A stretch of DNA of 64,000 nucleotides from Bacteroidales bacterium (GCA_018401015.1 JAGYLP010000002.1:1-64000); one strand, 5' to 3'. Positions 1 through 8,737 are shown, numbered from the stretch's first letter. Numbers and translations: made by a program. The notes: generated by a model from the letters alone, not told the origin.

Positions 1-3000
1 CGACCCATACTCCTGCATCGAAGGTAGTTTCCTGATCGGCACAAATAGTCACATCAGCCCCTAAATCGACAACCGAAGCCGGATAAATACTCATTTCGAC
101 TGAACCACTTCCTTCGCAACCATTGTTGTCAACTACGGTAAGGCCATAAATTCCTGCTGTTGCCACGGTTATGGTTTGAGTCGTTTCAGCATTCGACCAG
201 AGGTAGGAGCTAAACATTCCTGCATCTAGTACAAAGTTGTCGCCATCGCAGATAGAGAAATTTGGTCCGAAATCAACCACCGGAAGGTCATTGAAAGTTA
301 CTTGAATATCGTCGGATCCGGGGCAACCTGTTTGGTCGGTCACGGTTACGGTATAAGTATTCGTAGTAGTAACCGTAATGGATGGTGTTGTTTCACCGGT
401 TGACCATTCATAGGTTTCAAATGCACCAGCATCGATGGCTAAACTTTCACCGAAACAAAGCGAGGTATCGGCAGGTAAGCTTACTGCAGCGCTTGCGGTA
501 ACAGTTAACTCAAATGTATCGGAACCAGAGCAACCATTCATGTCGGTAACAGTAACGCTGTAGAATCCGGCAGTGGTAATGTTAATTGATTGGGTGCTTT
601 CGCCGGTCGACCAATCATACGAAGTGAAAGATCCTGCATTCAGTTCATGAGAATAACCATTACAAATATTAATGGTTCCACCCAAATCAACAACGGGATT
701 TTCATTTACGGTAACGTTAACTGTTGCGGTTTCGGAACAGTTGTTCGCATTGGTAACGGTAACGGTGTAGATTCCGGTTTCGTCCACTACAATGCTTTGG
801 GTGTCTTCACCGGTTGACCAGCTATAGACTGCAAACGTTCCCGCATCGATTGTGTAAGTTTCTCCTTCGCAAATAGAAACGTCGGTAGGTAAGGAAAGAA
901 TAATTTCGGGTTCAATTGAAATTTCATCGCTTCCGCTACAGCCATTGATGTCGGTAACACTTACGGAGTAGGTGCCTGGAGCAGAAACGCTGATGCTGGA
1001 GGTCGTTTCGTTGGTCGACCATAAGTAGGTTTCAAATCCGGGCGCTTGTAAGGTAATACTGCTACCACTGCAAAGCAATTGGTCAGGTCCCAAATCAACG
1101 ACCGGATTAGCATTAACGGTTAATTCAAATTCATCGCTTCCTTCGCAACCATTTGAATCAGTTACGGTAACGGCGTAAATTCCGGTTTGATCGATCACTA
1201 AGGTTTGAGTCGTTTCACCGGTTGACCAACTGTAGCTACTAAATACACCTGCATCGAGGGTGAAGTTGCTGCCTTCGCAAATGCTGGCATCAGCTCCTAA
1301 ATCGACTACTGGAAGTGCGTTAACGGTAACAACCACTTCATCGCTGGCTTGGCAACCGTTTGCATCGGTAACAGTTAATCCATAATTTCCACCGGTAGTA
1401 ATAGTAATGTTAGCTGTGGTTTCTCCATTGCTCCATGCATAAGTGCTGTAGCTGCCACCTTCGAGTATGGCTGAACCACCTTCGCAGAAATCGAAATCGT
1501 TTCCTAACGAAAGCTCCAACTCGTATCCATCCACTACTTCATAGCTTGCTACCAAAGTATTGTTGAAGGCATCGGTTAAGGTTAACGAGTAGGTTCCGGC
1601 TGTTAGTAAGTCGATACTACTGGTGGTGGCTCCTGTATCCCAACTGTAGCCATAAGGAGCAATTCCTCCCGAAGCAACAACCGCAATGCTACCATCATTC
1701 CCGCCAAAACAAGTTACGTTTTGAATGGTCTCGTTCAAGGCTAGCGGATCGGGTTGAGTTAGGGTAAAACTTCCGGTAATTTCGCATCCATTTGCATCGC
1801 TTACAGTAAAGGAATAGGTTCCTGCAACGAGGTTTTCATTCAGAGCGGTGGTATTTCCATTCGACCAGGTGTAAACATAAGGACTTGTTCCTCCTGTGAC
1901 CATTAATTCGATAGAACCATCGTTTGCTCCATTCCCGGAAATATTGAAACTTCCATAGCTCGATAGCGTTTCGGTGTAAGCTAAGGCTGCAGCTGGCTCC
2001 GAAATATCAAAACTCTCGATTAATTCGCACAGGTTGTTGTCAGTAATCGTAACAACATAGTTTCCGGCTGCTATACCCGTTAAATCTTCGGTGGTAGCTC
2101 CATTCGACCAAGCATAGTTATAAGGAGTCGTTCCTCCGCTGATGCTTACATCGATGCTACCATCGTTGCCGCCAAAGCAATTCACATCCATGGTAATGCC
2201 GCTAGCAACGATTGCATCGGGTTGCAGTACATCAAAACTGAGGCTGATCGATGCTCCAGCGGCAGGAGGAGTGTAGGTGCCGATCATGTTGGCAATGGAG
2301 GAGATCCCATTGGTTACATACGTTCCAAGGTTCGGGAATCCTGTAGTCTCGTAGGTAGCTGTCATATCGACAATGGACCCATCGGTGCTTTTCCAGACTT
2401 TCCAGTTGAACGATTCATTGTTATCAAATCCATCTTTAATCGGGCTAGAGGTGTCGTCGCCCCAAGCTGTTACGGCAACATTACCTCCTGTGTATACGGT
2501 ATAACCTCCACAAACTAAATCCCCATTGGTATCGGTGAAGAAAGCTCCAATGTAATCGCCATTATCCAGTGAACTTCCATTTACTAAAACGTTGGCTGGT
2601 TGCACTAATATGGTGTGATTAATACCGGTATTTGTGTATGACCATGGAAGTACGCTGGCACCGGTGCTTTCCGAAATAGTGAGACTGTATGTGCCTGCAG
2701 CTATGCCGCTTAAGTCTTCGGTTGTTTCACCATTCGACCATTCGAAGGTATAAGAAGCTGTTCCGGAGGTGATCGTCACGTCGATACTTCCATCGTTGCC
2801 TCCAAAGCAGGAAACATTGGTGACAATTCCCTCTGCTTCGAGGTTACTGGGTTCGCTAAGTTCAAAACTCAAGAGAGTAGTACATCCGTTGGCATCGGTT
2901 ATGGTGAGATCGTAGATTCCTGCAGGAAGGTTGCTTAAATCTTCGGTTGTAGCTCCATTCGACCAGGCAAAGGTGTAAGGCGCTGTTCCTCCAACTACGG

Positions 3001-4177
3001 TAACATCAATGTTTCCGTCGCTGGCTCCATAGGCACTAACACCAAAACCGGAATAATCCGACATAGTGCCGGAACCGATAAGTTCTGCAGGCTCGGTAAT
3101 TTCGAATGTAAGGGTGTCGGAGTTTCCTGCACTGCTGCTTCCCGAAGAAGTACCAGTCATACTGGCAATGGCAGAAATTCCATTTGTTAAATAGGTTCCT
3201 TGATTGGGGAAGCCGACGGTTTGATAGGTCGCAACCATATCAATAATTTCGCCATTGGAACTTTTCCATACTTTCCACTTAAAGGCCTCTCCGTTGGCAA
3301 GACCATTATTCAAGCCAGATTCTGTACCCCAGGCAGTCATGGCATTGTTTACCGTACTATTATACTCTAGATATCCGGCACATTCCAAGTCGGGGCCGGC
3401 TCCCACAGTGTAGAAAACCCCAATATAATCGCCGGTAACGATGGGTGTTCCATCAACCGTGACTAAGCCCGGTTGGATGAGGATGGTGTGGTTGCTTCCG
3501 GTGTTGTAATAAGTCCAGTCCATAGTGGGAGGAGCGGCTAATGCATCGTTTACTGTTACGGTATAGGTACCGGGGCCAATATTGGTTAAATCTTCGGTAG
3601 TGGCACCGTTCGACCACAGGAAGCTGTAAGGAAGTTCTCCACCAATCACGGAAACGTCAATCGCGCCATCCATGGCATTAAAACAGCTTACGTTGGTGCT
3701 TACACCACTGGCATTGAAACTGATGGCAGGAGCAGTACCTGTCATCGTTGCTATAGCCGAAATACCATTGGTAACATAGGTTCCTAGATTAGGGAACCCT
3801 ACTGTTTGGTAGGTTGCAGTCATGTCGATGATAGCTCCATCGGCTGCGCGCCATACTTTCCACTTAAAGGCTTCTCCATTGGCCATCCCATTGTTCAGCC
3901 CCGATTCGGAACCCCAAACAGTTATCGCATTGTTAGCTGCACTGTTGTACTCCAATACACCGGCGCAAGCTAGATCCGGACCAGCTCCCACCGTGTAGAA
4001 TGCAGCTACATAGTCGCCGGTTACAATAGGAACTCCGCTGAGGGTAACGGTGCCTGGTTGAATCAGAACGGTGTGATTCATTCCGGTGTTGTTAAAGGTC
4101 CACGATGCTGGCTGACTCCACAAAAAGGCAGTGGAAGTGAGCACCGTAACCATAAGTAAGAATAGTTTTTGTCTCAT
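1..4177 (-). CDS. Giant secreted SprB/PKD-like repeat adhesin, N-terminal part (C-terminus off the left edge)
   Basis: An open frame runs from an ATG at 4177 to the window edge without a stop, giving 1392 codons. It starts with a signal peptide (MRQKLFLLMV... to about residue 22, ending near WSQ). Then come three copies of a roughly 124-residue module with conserved WTxxNTGxNHT, GDYIG and FKWKVW segments. These are mixed with six SprB-type repeats (NVSCFGGNDGSIDV...WSNGATTEDL) and followed by at least seven roughly 69-residue repeats (DLGAD..ICEG...YxWSTGETTQ...VTVTD.NGC). SprB-type repeats are known from the T9SS-secreted gliding adhesins of Flavobacterium, so export by T9SS and a surface role are likely. 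The T9SS sorting domain would be C-terminal and is not visible. Substrate and motility role cannot be read from the sequence. It is a single gene without neighbours in its direction. Confidence 0.85.
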   Translation of the reverse strand, partial: MRQKLFLLMVTVLTSTAFLWSQPASWTFNNTGMNHTVLIQPGTVTLSGVPIVTGDYVAAFYTVGAGPDLACAGVLEYNSAANNAITVWGSESGLNNGMANGEAFKWKVWRAADGAIIDMTATYQTVGFPNLGTYVTNGISAIATMTGTAPAISFNASGVSTNVSCFNAMDGAIDVSVIGGELPYSFLWSNGATTEDLTNIGPGTYTVTVNDALAAPPTMDWTYYNTGSNHTILIQPGLVTVDGTPIVTGDYIGVFYTVGAGPDLECAGYLEYNSTVNNAMTAWGTESGLNNGLANGEAFKWKVWKSSNGEIIDMVATYQTVGFPNQGTYLTNGISAIASMTGTSSGSSSAGNSDTLTFEITEPAELIGSGTMSDYSGFGVSAYGASDGNIDVTVVGGTAPYTFAWSNGATTEDLSNLPAGIYDLTITDANGCTTLLSFELSEPSNLEAEGIVTNVSCFGGNDGSIDVTITSGTASYTFEWSNGETTEDLSGIAAGTYSLTISESTGASVLPWSYTNTGINHTILVQPANVLVNGSSLDNGDYIGAFFTDTNGDLVCGGYTVYTGGNVAVTAWGDDTSSPIKDGFDNNESFNWKVWKSTDGSIVDMTATYETTGFPNLGTYVTNGISSIANMIGTYTPPAAGASISLSFDVLQPDAIVASGITMDVNCFGGNDGSIDVSISGGTTPYNYAWSNGATTEDLTGIAAGNYVVTITDNNLCELIESFDISEPAAALAYTETLSSYGSFNISGNGANDGSIELMVTGGTSPYVYTWSNGNTTALNENLVAGTYSFTVSDANGCEITGSFTLTQPDPLALNETIQNVTCFGGNDGSIAVVASGGIAPYGYSWDTGATTSSIDLLTAGTYSLTLTDAFNNTLVASYEVVDGYELELSLGNDFDFCEGGSAILEGGSYSTYAWSNGETTANITITTGGNYGLTVTDANGCQASDEVVVTVNALPVVDLGADASICEGSNFTLDAGVFSSYSWSTGETTQTLVIDQTGIYAVTVTDSNGCEGSDEFELTVNANPVVDLGPDQLLCSGSSITLQAPGFETYLWSTNETTSSISVSAPGTYSVSVTDINGCSGSDEISIEPEIILSLPTDVSICEGETYTIDAGTFAVYSWSTGEDTQSIVVDETGIYTVTVTNANNCSETATVNVTVNENPVVDLGGTINICNGYSHELNAGSFTSYDWSTGESTQSINITTAGFYSVTVTDMNGCSGSDTFELTVTASAAVSLPADTSLCFGESLAIDAGAFETYEWSTGETTPSITVTTTNTYTVTVTDQTGCPGSDDIQVTFNDLPVVDFGPNFSICDGDNFVLDAGMFSSYLWSNAETTQTITVATAGIYGLTVVDNNGCEGSGSVEMSIYPASVVDLGADVTICADQETTFDAGVWV
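75..1518 (-). repeat. Seven tandem ~207 bp repeats in the adhesin gene (~69-residue units)
   Basis: Seven in-frame units of about 203-209 bp follow one another, and part of an eighth continues to the left edge. Each unit encodes a DLGxD start, an ICEG cysteine, DAGxFxSYxWSTGETTQ, a VTVTD strand and an NGC cysteine. The tryptophan-centred segment recurs near 195, 392, 600, 807, 1010, 1216 and 1421. The two cysteines per unit could form a disulfide in an Ig-like or PKD-like beta sandwich; this is inference. The units have diverged at DNA level, so this is not a recent expansion. Confidence 0.85.
2276..2652 (-). repeat. Adhesin module A, copy 3 (more divergent)
   Basis: This is the third copy: WSYTNTGINHTILVQP, GDYIGAFFTDTNGD, VCGGYTVY, SFNWKVWKSTDG, YETTGFPN and YVTNGISSIANMIG. 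It again follows the end of a SprB unit, so module A is placed at the same point of the repeat scheme each time. The middle part (DDTSSPIKDGFDN) differs from copies 1 and 2. Confidence 0.7.
3149..3524 (-). repeat. Adhesin module A, copy 2
   Basis: This is the second copy: WTYYNTGSNHTILIQPG, GDYIGVFYTVG, ECAGYLEYN, ESGLNNGLANGEAFKWKVW, YQTVGFPN and YLTNGISAIA. It sits directly after a SprB-type unit (3545-3725). It is closer to copy 1 than to copy 3: both share the VGAGPDL block and the GLNNG block. Confidence 0.75.
3737..4104 (-). repeat. Adhesin module A, copy 1 (~123 residues, N-terminal)
   Basis: This is the first copy of a module directly after the signal peptide. It encodes WTFNNTGMNHTVLIQPG, GDYVAAFYT, a CAG segment, ESGLNNGMANGEAFKWKVW, TATYQTVGFPN and YVTNGISAIA. 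It shares near-identical blocks with copies at 3149-3524 and 2276-2652. I do not recognise the family. The invariant Trp and Gly-Asp-Tyr positions suggest a compact beta-rich domain. Confidence 0.75.
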
Positions 4178-4334
4178 TTTAAGTTAATTTATCGATTAGA
4201 ATAATGATTACTTCCTGGTTTAAAATCAATCAGTCATTTCTAAAAAACTGGATAATTGCTTCGTTTTGAAAAAGATATCTGCTGATTGTAAATTGCTAAT
4301 AATTAATTGATTGCCTTGTATATTCACAAGCTTT

Positions 4335-4342
4335 CAAATATA
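4335..4342 (-). promoter_or_regulatory. Candidate -7 box (TATATTTG) for the adhesin gene
   Basis: On the minus strand TATATTTG matches the Bacteroidota -7 consensus TAnnTTTG. No clean TTTG lies at the usual upstream spacing. Use of this box would leave a leader of about 150 nt before the ATG at 4177. The call rests on the -7 match alone. Confidence 0.35.
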
Positions 4343-4445
4343 AGTAAAAATCATCAGGGAAATAAAAGCTTATCCCATATAAATTAGCTAAAATTGAAAC
4401 AGGAATCGAGGATCACAAAAGGTACTTTGAAAACAGAAAGTAAAA

Positions 4446-4916
4446 ATGGAAGAATCTGAACTCATTTTACGCCAAGGAGAGCGTAAGGATATTGTCCAAA
4501 TAGCTAATTTTCAGGTTGAAATGGCATTGGAAACCGAGAATATGGTATTGAGTCCAATGGATGTCAGAAAGGGTGTTGGGAAATTCTTCGATGAACCGCA
4601 ATTAGGTTTTTATTTGGTGGCAGAAATAGATTCCACCATGGTCGCCTGCTTATTGGTTCAGAATGAATGGAGCGATTGGCGAAATCGAATGGTCTGGTGG
4701 ATCCATTCGGTATACGTTCACCCCGATTACCGGGAACAGGGAATCTTTCGGAAAATGTATGCTCACCTTAAGAAACAGGTGAAACATCGTGAGGATTTAG
4801 GAGGGTTGCGCTTATTTGTCGATCGTTCCAACCTGAGAGCTCAGGCTGTTTACCGATCCATCGGCATGCAAAACGATCACTACCTGCTTTATGAGTGGAT
4901 GCCTTATGACGAATAG
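4446..4916 (+). CDS. GNAT family N-acetyltransferase
   Basis: This 156-residue protein has the GNAT fold pattern: an N-terminal LILRQGERKDI strand and helix, a central WWIHSVYVHPDYREQGIF motif (residues about 84-101) and a C-terminal VDRSNLRAQAVYRSIGM segment (acetyl-CoA-dependent GNATs commonly have N..A...Y...GF there). The acetyl-CoA pyrophosphate loop reads REQGIF, so the last small residue of the usual Q/RxxGxG/A is a Phe. It is probably a cytoplasmic enzyme that transfers an acetyl group from acetyl-CoA to an amine; the substrate is unknown. It stands alone on the plus strand and converges with the gene ending at 4920. Confidence 0.85.
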   Translation: MEESELILRQGERKDIVQIANFQVEMALETENMVLSPMDVRKGVGKFFDEPQLGFYLVAEIDSTMVACLLVQNEWSDWRNRMVWWIHSVYVHPDYREQGIFRKMYAHLKKQVKHREDLGGLRLFVDRSNLRAQAVYRSIGMQNDHYLLYEWMPYDE

Positions 4917-4919
4917 ACC

Positions 4920-5378
4920 TTAGTACTTTTTGGACGATTGAATGGTTCCGTCTTCCTTGAAAATAATCCAGGTGCCGGATTTCTCTCCTTTCTCGTAAGT
5001 CATGTCGTAAAGGAGCTTACCTTGATCGTTCCAAATAAACCATTTCCCATCTTTTTGACCTTTTGTGTAATTCGCTTCAGCTATCTGAATACCCTTGCTG
5101 TTATAGGTCTTCCAGGTTCCGTCTTTTTCATTATCGGAAAAAGAACGTTCTTCGATAATGTTTCCTTCTTCGTTGTATAAAATGGTTGGTCCTTCTTTCT
5201 TCCCCTTGAGCAAGTTTAATTCTATCCGCTTGATCCCATCAGTATAAAACTCAATGTAAGTGCCTGAATATAAGGTGTTGTCTTCATTGTAATACAACCC
5301 ATCTTCCTTCTGGATTATTTGTCCAAAACTGATAGTTTGGGTAAGCAATAGCAGAAACAAAGCAAAAGCGTTGCGCAT
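4920..5378 (-). CDS. Exported MORN/YwqK-like repeat protein
   Basis: This 152-residue protein has a signal peptide (MRNAFALFLLLLTQTISFGQ) and then four or five short repeats of the type GxxxGxWxxYxxxGxxxxxxxYxxGxKxG (for example KDGTWKTYNSKG, KDGKWFIWNDQG and KSGTWIIFKEDG). These match the MORN-like repeat family often annotated as YwqK-family antitoxin. In Bacteroidota such proteins are mostly exported and have no proven toxin partner; none is seen here. It is probably periplasmic or outer-membrane associated; the function is unknown. A terminator of the next gene upstream separates the two transcripts. Confidence 0.75.
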   Translation of the reverse strand: MRNAFALFLLLLTQTISFGQIIQKEDGLYYNEDNTLYSGTYIEFYTDGIKRIELNLLKGKKEGPTILYNEEGNIIEERSFSDNEKDGTWKTYNSKGIQIAEANYTKGQKDGKWFIWNDQGKLLYDMTYEKGEKSGTWIIFKEDGTIQSSKKY

Positions 5379-5410
5379 ACCGGGAAAGTTTGAAAGTTGT
5401 TGGAAAAGAT

Positions 5411-5443
5411 AAAAAAAATAGCCGAAACAGTGTACGGCTATTT
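5411..5443 (-). terminator. Rho-independent terminator of the carboxypeptidase-regulatory-like gene
   Basis: A perfect 9-bp stem (AAATAGCCG with CGGCTATTT) and a 10-nt loop are followed on the minus strand by eight T. It lies about 25 bp after the stop at 5469. Confidence 0.85.
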
Positions 5444-5468
5444 AAGTATTTTCAATATGGGAATGTCT

Positions 5469-5840
5469 TTATTCGGCTACCGGAGAAATGGTCACTTTAA
5501 GGGTGTGATCTTTTTCCGGATTTAAATCGATATTTTTCAAAGTCGTTTGTTCGTAAGAAATGAAACTCGTTTCGAGATTGTATTTTCCGGGAGCTAAATT
5601 TTCATAGGTGAAGTTCCCTTCAAAATCAGTGTAGGTAACCAGGTCGGTTCCACAAACTTTTACCTTTACTCCAGCTAAGGCTTCGCCGGTTAATTCATCC
5701 ATGATTTTACCTTGCAAAGAACAAGTCACAGCATTAGCCGATTTTTCTTCTTTTTTCGTCTCATCAATGGTAGCACTGCTCGTAAAACTAATTCCGATAA
5801 GGAGGCTTAATACGAACAGACGGGCGAATAATGTTTTCAT
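5469..5840 (-). CDS. Exported carboxypeptidase-regulatory-like domain protein
   Basis: From the ATG at 5840 the protein has 123 residues. A signal peptide (MKTLFARLFVLSLLIGISF...) is followed by one CarboxypepD_reg-like beta-sandwich: LQGKIMDELTGEALAGVKVKV, TDFEGNFTYENLAPGKYNLE, FISYE. This domain is usually the N-terminal plug extension of TonB-dependent receptors; here it stands alone. The frame is open to 5885, but a -7 box at 5864-5871 would lie inside that longer version, and the signal peptide begins at 5840, so I chose 5840. Role unknown; periplasmic location is likely. Confidence 0.75.
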   Translation of the reverse strand: MKTLFARLFVLSLLIGISFTSSATIDETKKEEKSANAVTCSLQGKIMDELTGEALAGVKVKVCGTDLVTYTDFEGNFTYENLAPGKYNLETSFISYEQTTLKNIDLNPEKDHTLKVTISPVAE

Positions 5841-5863
5841 TTCAATGGTTTTAGATTCTGCGA

Positions 5864-5871
5864 CAAATGTA
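5864..5871 (-). promoter_or_regulatory. -7 box (TACATTTG) of the carboxypeptidase-regulatory-like gene
   Basis: On the minus strand TACATTTG is a full match to TAnnTTTG, 23 bp before the ATG at 5840. No good -33 box is seen. It argues for the 5840 start rather than 5885. Confidence 0.5.
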
Positions 5872-5941
5872 TGTCGCTCAACCAAGCCATGGATTAAGCA
5901 TAGCTTATTCCTATGTTAAGGAATTATTAAGGGCAGGGTGC

Positions 5942-5972
5942 AAAAAAAAGCCTGAGGATGAGTCAGGCTTTT
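5942..5972 (-). terminator. Terminator of the yceD-rpmF-plsX-fabH operon
   Basis: The stem AAAGCCTGA with TCAGGCTTT and a 7-nt loop is followed on the minus strand by a run of eight T. It lies 12 bp after the fabH stop. Confidence 0.9.
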
Positions 5973-5983
5973 CAAGATATTTT

Positions 5984-6982
5984 TTATTGGGAGTCGTAGC
6001 CCCATTTCAAATAAATACTTCCCCAGGTAAATCCTCCTCCGAATGCAGCAAGAATCAAATTATCTCCTTTGCTGAGTTGCTTTTCCCATTCCCAGATACA
6101 AAGCGGGATAGTTGCATTCGTGGTGTTACCGTATTTGGCAATGTTAATCATTACTTGCTCTTTTTTGATTCCCATACGACGCGCCGTTGCTTCGATAATT
6201 CGCATGTTTGCCTGATGGGGAACCAACCAGGAAATATCGTCGGAGGTGAGACCGTTCTTCTCCATAATTTCAACAGCTACATCGGCCATGTTGGAGACAG
6301 CGAATTTGAATACGGGTTGACCCTCCTGATACACATAATGTTCGCGTGCATCGACTGTTTCGTGCGACGCCGGTTTAACCGAACCTCCTGCTTTTTGATG
6401 CAGATAAACGCGTCCGGCTCCATCCGAAGCTAAAATGGAATCTTTGATTCCCAGTCCCTCTTCCGAAGGTTCGAGTAGTACAGCTCCTGCTGCATCGCCA
6501 AATAAGATGCAAGTAGTGCGGTCGGTATAATCTACGATCGACGACATTTTGTCGGCTCCTACCACTATCACTTTTTTATGTGATCCCGATTCGATGAATT
6601 TTGAGGCAGTTGCAAGAGCATATAAAAAGCCTGAACAGGCTGCATTCAAATCGAAACTAAAAGCATTCTTGATACCGCATTTATCGCTAATTATGTTCGC
6701 CGTTGCCGGAAACTGCATATCGGGAGTAACCGTTGCGCAAATGACCATGTCCACTTCTTCCGGCTTAGTGTTGGTTTTGGCAAGCAGCTTATTCACTGCA
6801 TCGGCTCCCATATCGGAAGTGCCCAGGCCCTCACCTTTCAGGATATGACGGGTATGAATTCCGGTTCTGGTCATAATCCACTCTTCGGTGGTATCGACCA
6901 TTTTTTCTAATTCTTTATTAGTGAGTTCGTATTCAGGTACTGAAGCTTCAATACCTCGAATCACGGCAGTTAATTTACTCAT
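5984..6982 (-). CDS. fabH: Beta-ketoacyl-ACP synthase III
   Basis: FabH condenses acetyl-CoA (or branched acyl-CoA) with malonyl-ACP to start type II fatty acid synthesis in the cytoplasm. The 332-residue protein has the family's usual length. It shows the catalytic Cys116 in [11 protein letters not shown], His256 in VPHQANMRI and Asn286 in YGNTTNA, plus the C-terminal GGGFTWGS loop. Its ATG overlaps the plsX stop by 4 bp (ATGA), so translation is coupled. It is the last gene of the operon and ends at the terminator at 5942-5972. Confidence 0.97.
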   Translation of the reverse strand: MSKLTAVIRGIEASVPEYELTNKELEKMVDTTEEWIMTRTGIHTRHILKGEGLGTSDMGADAVNKLLAKTNTKPEEVDMVICATVTPDMQFPATANIISDKCGIKNAFSFDLNAACSGFLYALATASKFIESGSHKKVIVVGADKMSSIVDYTDRTTCILFGDAAGAVLLEPSEEGLGIKDSILASDGAGRVYLHQKAGGSVKPASHETVDAREHYVYQEGQPVFKFAVSNMADVAVEIMEKNGLTSDDISWLVPHQANMRIIEATARRMGIKKEQVMINIAKYGNTTNATIPLCIWEWEKQLSKGDNLILAAFGGGFTWGSIYLKWGYDSQ

Positions 6983-7920
6983 GATTGAAAAGTTTCGTTG
7001 ATTCTTTTTACAAATTGTGCGCGTGCAACCTCATAGGTTTGAAGAATCATATTTTTTATGGCAATCTCGTTCGAAATGCCATGTCCGATAACTACCGTAG
7101 CATTCACACCTAAAATGGGTGTTCCACCGTAGTTTTCGAAATTGAAGCGGTCGAAAAAGGAATCTTGTATTCCACGCTTGCGCATGGTGGCATAAAATCC
7201 TTCGGCCTGTTTCAGCACTACATTCCCGGTAAACCCATCGCAAACAATCACATCGGCTTTTGAATTCAATAATTCGTTGCCTTCGATGTTTCCAATAAAA
7301 TGGATGGATGAATTATTTTTCATCGCTTCATGACTGGTTTTAGCGAGAATGTTCCCTTTTTCTTCTTCGGAGCCTATGTTTAGTAAGCTCACACGTGGCT
7401 GGTCGATATGCAACACTTTCTCGGCATAGATGCTGCCTATGATCGCATATTGTAGTAGTACTTCCGGTTTGCAGTCGGCATTGATTCCCACATCCAACAA
7501 TACGGCTACTCCTCCATCTAGTTGAGGAATGGTAGCGCAAATTGCCGGGCGTAAAATACCGGGTACTACGTTTACGGTAAACATGGAACCGACCAGCATG
7601 GCTCCGGTGTTTCCTGCACTGGCAAATCCGTCGAGTTTGCCCTCCTTCAAAAGCTTAAAGCCCAAACCAATACTGGATTCGGGCTTTTTGGAAAATGCTT
7701 TTGCCGGGTGTTCTCCCATTTCAATTACTTCGCTTGTATGTATAAAGTCGAAGTCGGAAGGAGAAGCGCCTGATTCGGCTAGAATAGGAAGAATTTGGTC
7801 TTGATCGCCAATGAGAACTAATTGAACATCTGCAGGAAGATCGTTTTTCGCTAACACGGAACCTAAAGCAGTTGCGCGGGGAGCGAAATCTCCTCCCATG
7901 AGATCAATTCCAATTCTCAT
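6979..7920 (-). CDS. plsX: Phosphate acyltransferase PlsX
   Basis: PlsX makes acyl-phosphate from acyl-ACP for the PlsY step of glycerophospholipid synthesis. The 313-residue protein carries the family marks MGGDFAP near the N-terminus, [15 protein letters not shown] and [10 protein letters not shown]. It lies 11 bp after rpmF and overlaps fabH by 4 bp. Linkage of plsX to fabH and rpmF is conserved across bacteria. Confidence 0.97.
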   Translation of the reverse strand: MRIGIDLMGGDFAPRATALGSVLAKNDLPADVQLVLIGDQDQILPILAESGASPSDFDFIHTSEVIEMGEHPAKAFSKKPESSIGLGFKLLKEGKLDGFASAGNTGAMLVGSMFTVNVVPGILRPAICATIPQLDGGVAVLLDVGINADCKPEVLLQYAIIGSIYAEKVLHIDQPRVSLLNIGSEEEKGNILAKTSHEAMKNNSSIHFIGNIEGNELLNSKADVIVCDGFTGNVVLKQAEGFYATMRKRGIQDSFFDRFNFENYGGTPILGVNATVVIGHGISNEIAIKNMILQTYEVARAQFVKRINETFQS

Positions 7921-7931
7921 GCAATTGAATA

Positions 7932-8123
7932 TTATAGTTTTTCGCCTTCTTCCATTACTACTTTACCTTTATAGTAAAGTTTACCTTCATACCAATGGGC
8001 GCGATGGTATAAGTGAGCTTCGCCGGTAGTCGGGTCGATTGCGATTTGAGGAATCTCAGCCTTGTAATGGGTTCTTCTCTTGTTTCGGCGCTGTTTCGAA
8101 ATTCGGTGTTTAGGATGTGCCAT
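7932..8123 (-). CDS. rpmF: 50S ribosomal protein L32 (bL32), zinc-free form
   Basis: This 63-residue basic protein starts [20 protein letters not shown], the usual bL32 N-terminus. The C-terminal half ([22 protein letters not shown]) has no cysteine, so the zinc ribbon of the C+ form is absent. It lies 23 bp after yceD and 11 bp before plsX, in the standard yceD-rpmF order. Confidence 0.95.
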   Translation of the reverse strand: MAHPKHRISKQRRNKRRTHYKAEIPQIAIDPTTGEAHLYHRAHWYEGKLYYKGKVVMEEGEKL

Positions 8124-8146
8124 GACGTTCTATTATTTTCTACTGT

Positions 8147-8689
8147 TTAATTGTTTTTCCATGCATTTTTTAAGGCATCCCACCGAGGGTCTGTTTCCCC
8201 CTCAGGTGAATCGGGTGCTAAGTATTCATCTAATTTTTCCAACATTTCCGGATCGCACGTCGGGTTGCCATCGGCATCGTCGGGATGAACCTTCCGGGGT
8301 GGTAGAGCTAATACAATGAACTCAAATACAAATTGAGCTACATTGATTTCGGTCTCGTGATGCGAAATAACCGGAACATCTTCTCCAATGTGTCGAGCGT
8401 CAGGAATCTCATCGCCTAATTTAATGACTAGGGATTCCTTGAAATCGAGCGGATAATCCATCTCGTCCAAACATCGATCGCACACTGTGCGAACAGTACC
8501 ATGAAAATGAAAATCCAAACTCATGTGACTGATTTGTCGGTCGAGGATTAAATCTACCCGCAGATTACCCGATTCTAATTCGGAATAATTGAAAAATTCA
8601 AAGAACTTCTGGTCAACCTGGAAGTCAAACGAATGGGCTCCAAGCCCCAATCCTTTAAAAGGAATCGTAAAATCTAATAACTTCTTCAC
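8147..8689 (-). CDS. yceD: YceD/DUF177 family protein
   Basis: This 180-residue acidic protein has the DUF177 core VRTVCDRCLDEMDYPL and a C-terminal cysteine in NPTCDPEMLEKL, then the WDALKNAWKNN end. YceD-family proteins sit next to rpmF in most bacteria and have been linked to 23S rRNA and L32 accumulation; the biochemical role in Bacteroidota is not established. It is the first gene of the operon, with a promoter at 8709-8737. Confidence 0.88.
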   Translation of the reverse strand: MKKLLDFTIPFKGLGLGAHSFDFQVDQKFFEFFNYSELESGNLRVDLILDRQISHMSLDFHFHGTVRTVCDRCLDEMDYPLDFKESLVIKLGDEIPDARHIGEDVPVISHHETEINVAQFVFEFIVLALPPRKVHPDDADGNPTCDPEMLEKLDEYLAPDSPEGETDPRWDALKNAWKNN

Positions 8690-8708
8690 CTGCCAAAAAA
8701 ATGTCGTG

Positions 8709-8737
8709 CAAAGGTAAAATATTTCTTTAAATCCAAA
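8709..8737 (-). promoter_or_regulatory. Promoter of the yceD-rpmF-plsX-fabH operon
   Basis: On the minus strand a -33 TTTG (8734-8737) is followed after 17 nt by the -7 box TACCTTTG (8709-8716). Transcription would start about 15 nt before the yceD ATG. Confidence 0.65.

Larger units (their letters stand above)
1525..3725 (-). repeat. Six interspersed SprB-type repeats in the adhesin gene
   Basis: Approximate positions are 1525-1750, 1750-1995, 1995-2245, 2655-2850, 2845-3100 and 3545-3725. Each encodes a G(G/A)xDGSI(D/E)V core, a GGT(A/S)PYxxxWSNGxTT segment and an AGTYxxTVTDANGC end. Two subtypes occur. Four units have a cysteine ahead of the core (NVSCFGGNDG and similar). Two replace that part with a serine/tyrosine-rich stretch (SDYSGFGVSAYGASDG and SSYGSFNISGNGANDG). 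They match the SprB repeat family by motif. Confidence 0.75.

Noticed and set aside
75-1518. Regular ~207-bp repeats as a possible CRISPR or satellite array
   Set aside because: The units are too long, diverged, and in frame with conserved protein motifs; there are no spacers.
590-2518. Short plus-strand frames at 590-817 and 2222-2518
   Set aside because: They lie antisense to the adhesin gene, whose minus-strand frame is continuous over 4.1 kb with clear repeat structure. They show no domain and are compositional shadows.
4920-5378. YwqK-like gene as part of a toxin-antitoxin pair
   Set aside because: The protein is exported and no toxin-like gene is adjacent; the family name is historical.
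5841-5885. Upstream start for the carboxypeptidase-regulatory-like gene
   Set aside because: It would include the -7 promoter box and place 15 extra residues before a clean signal peptide.
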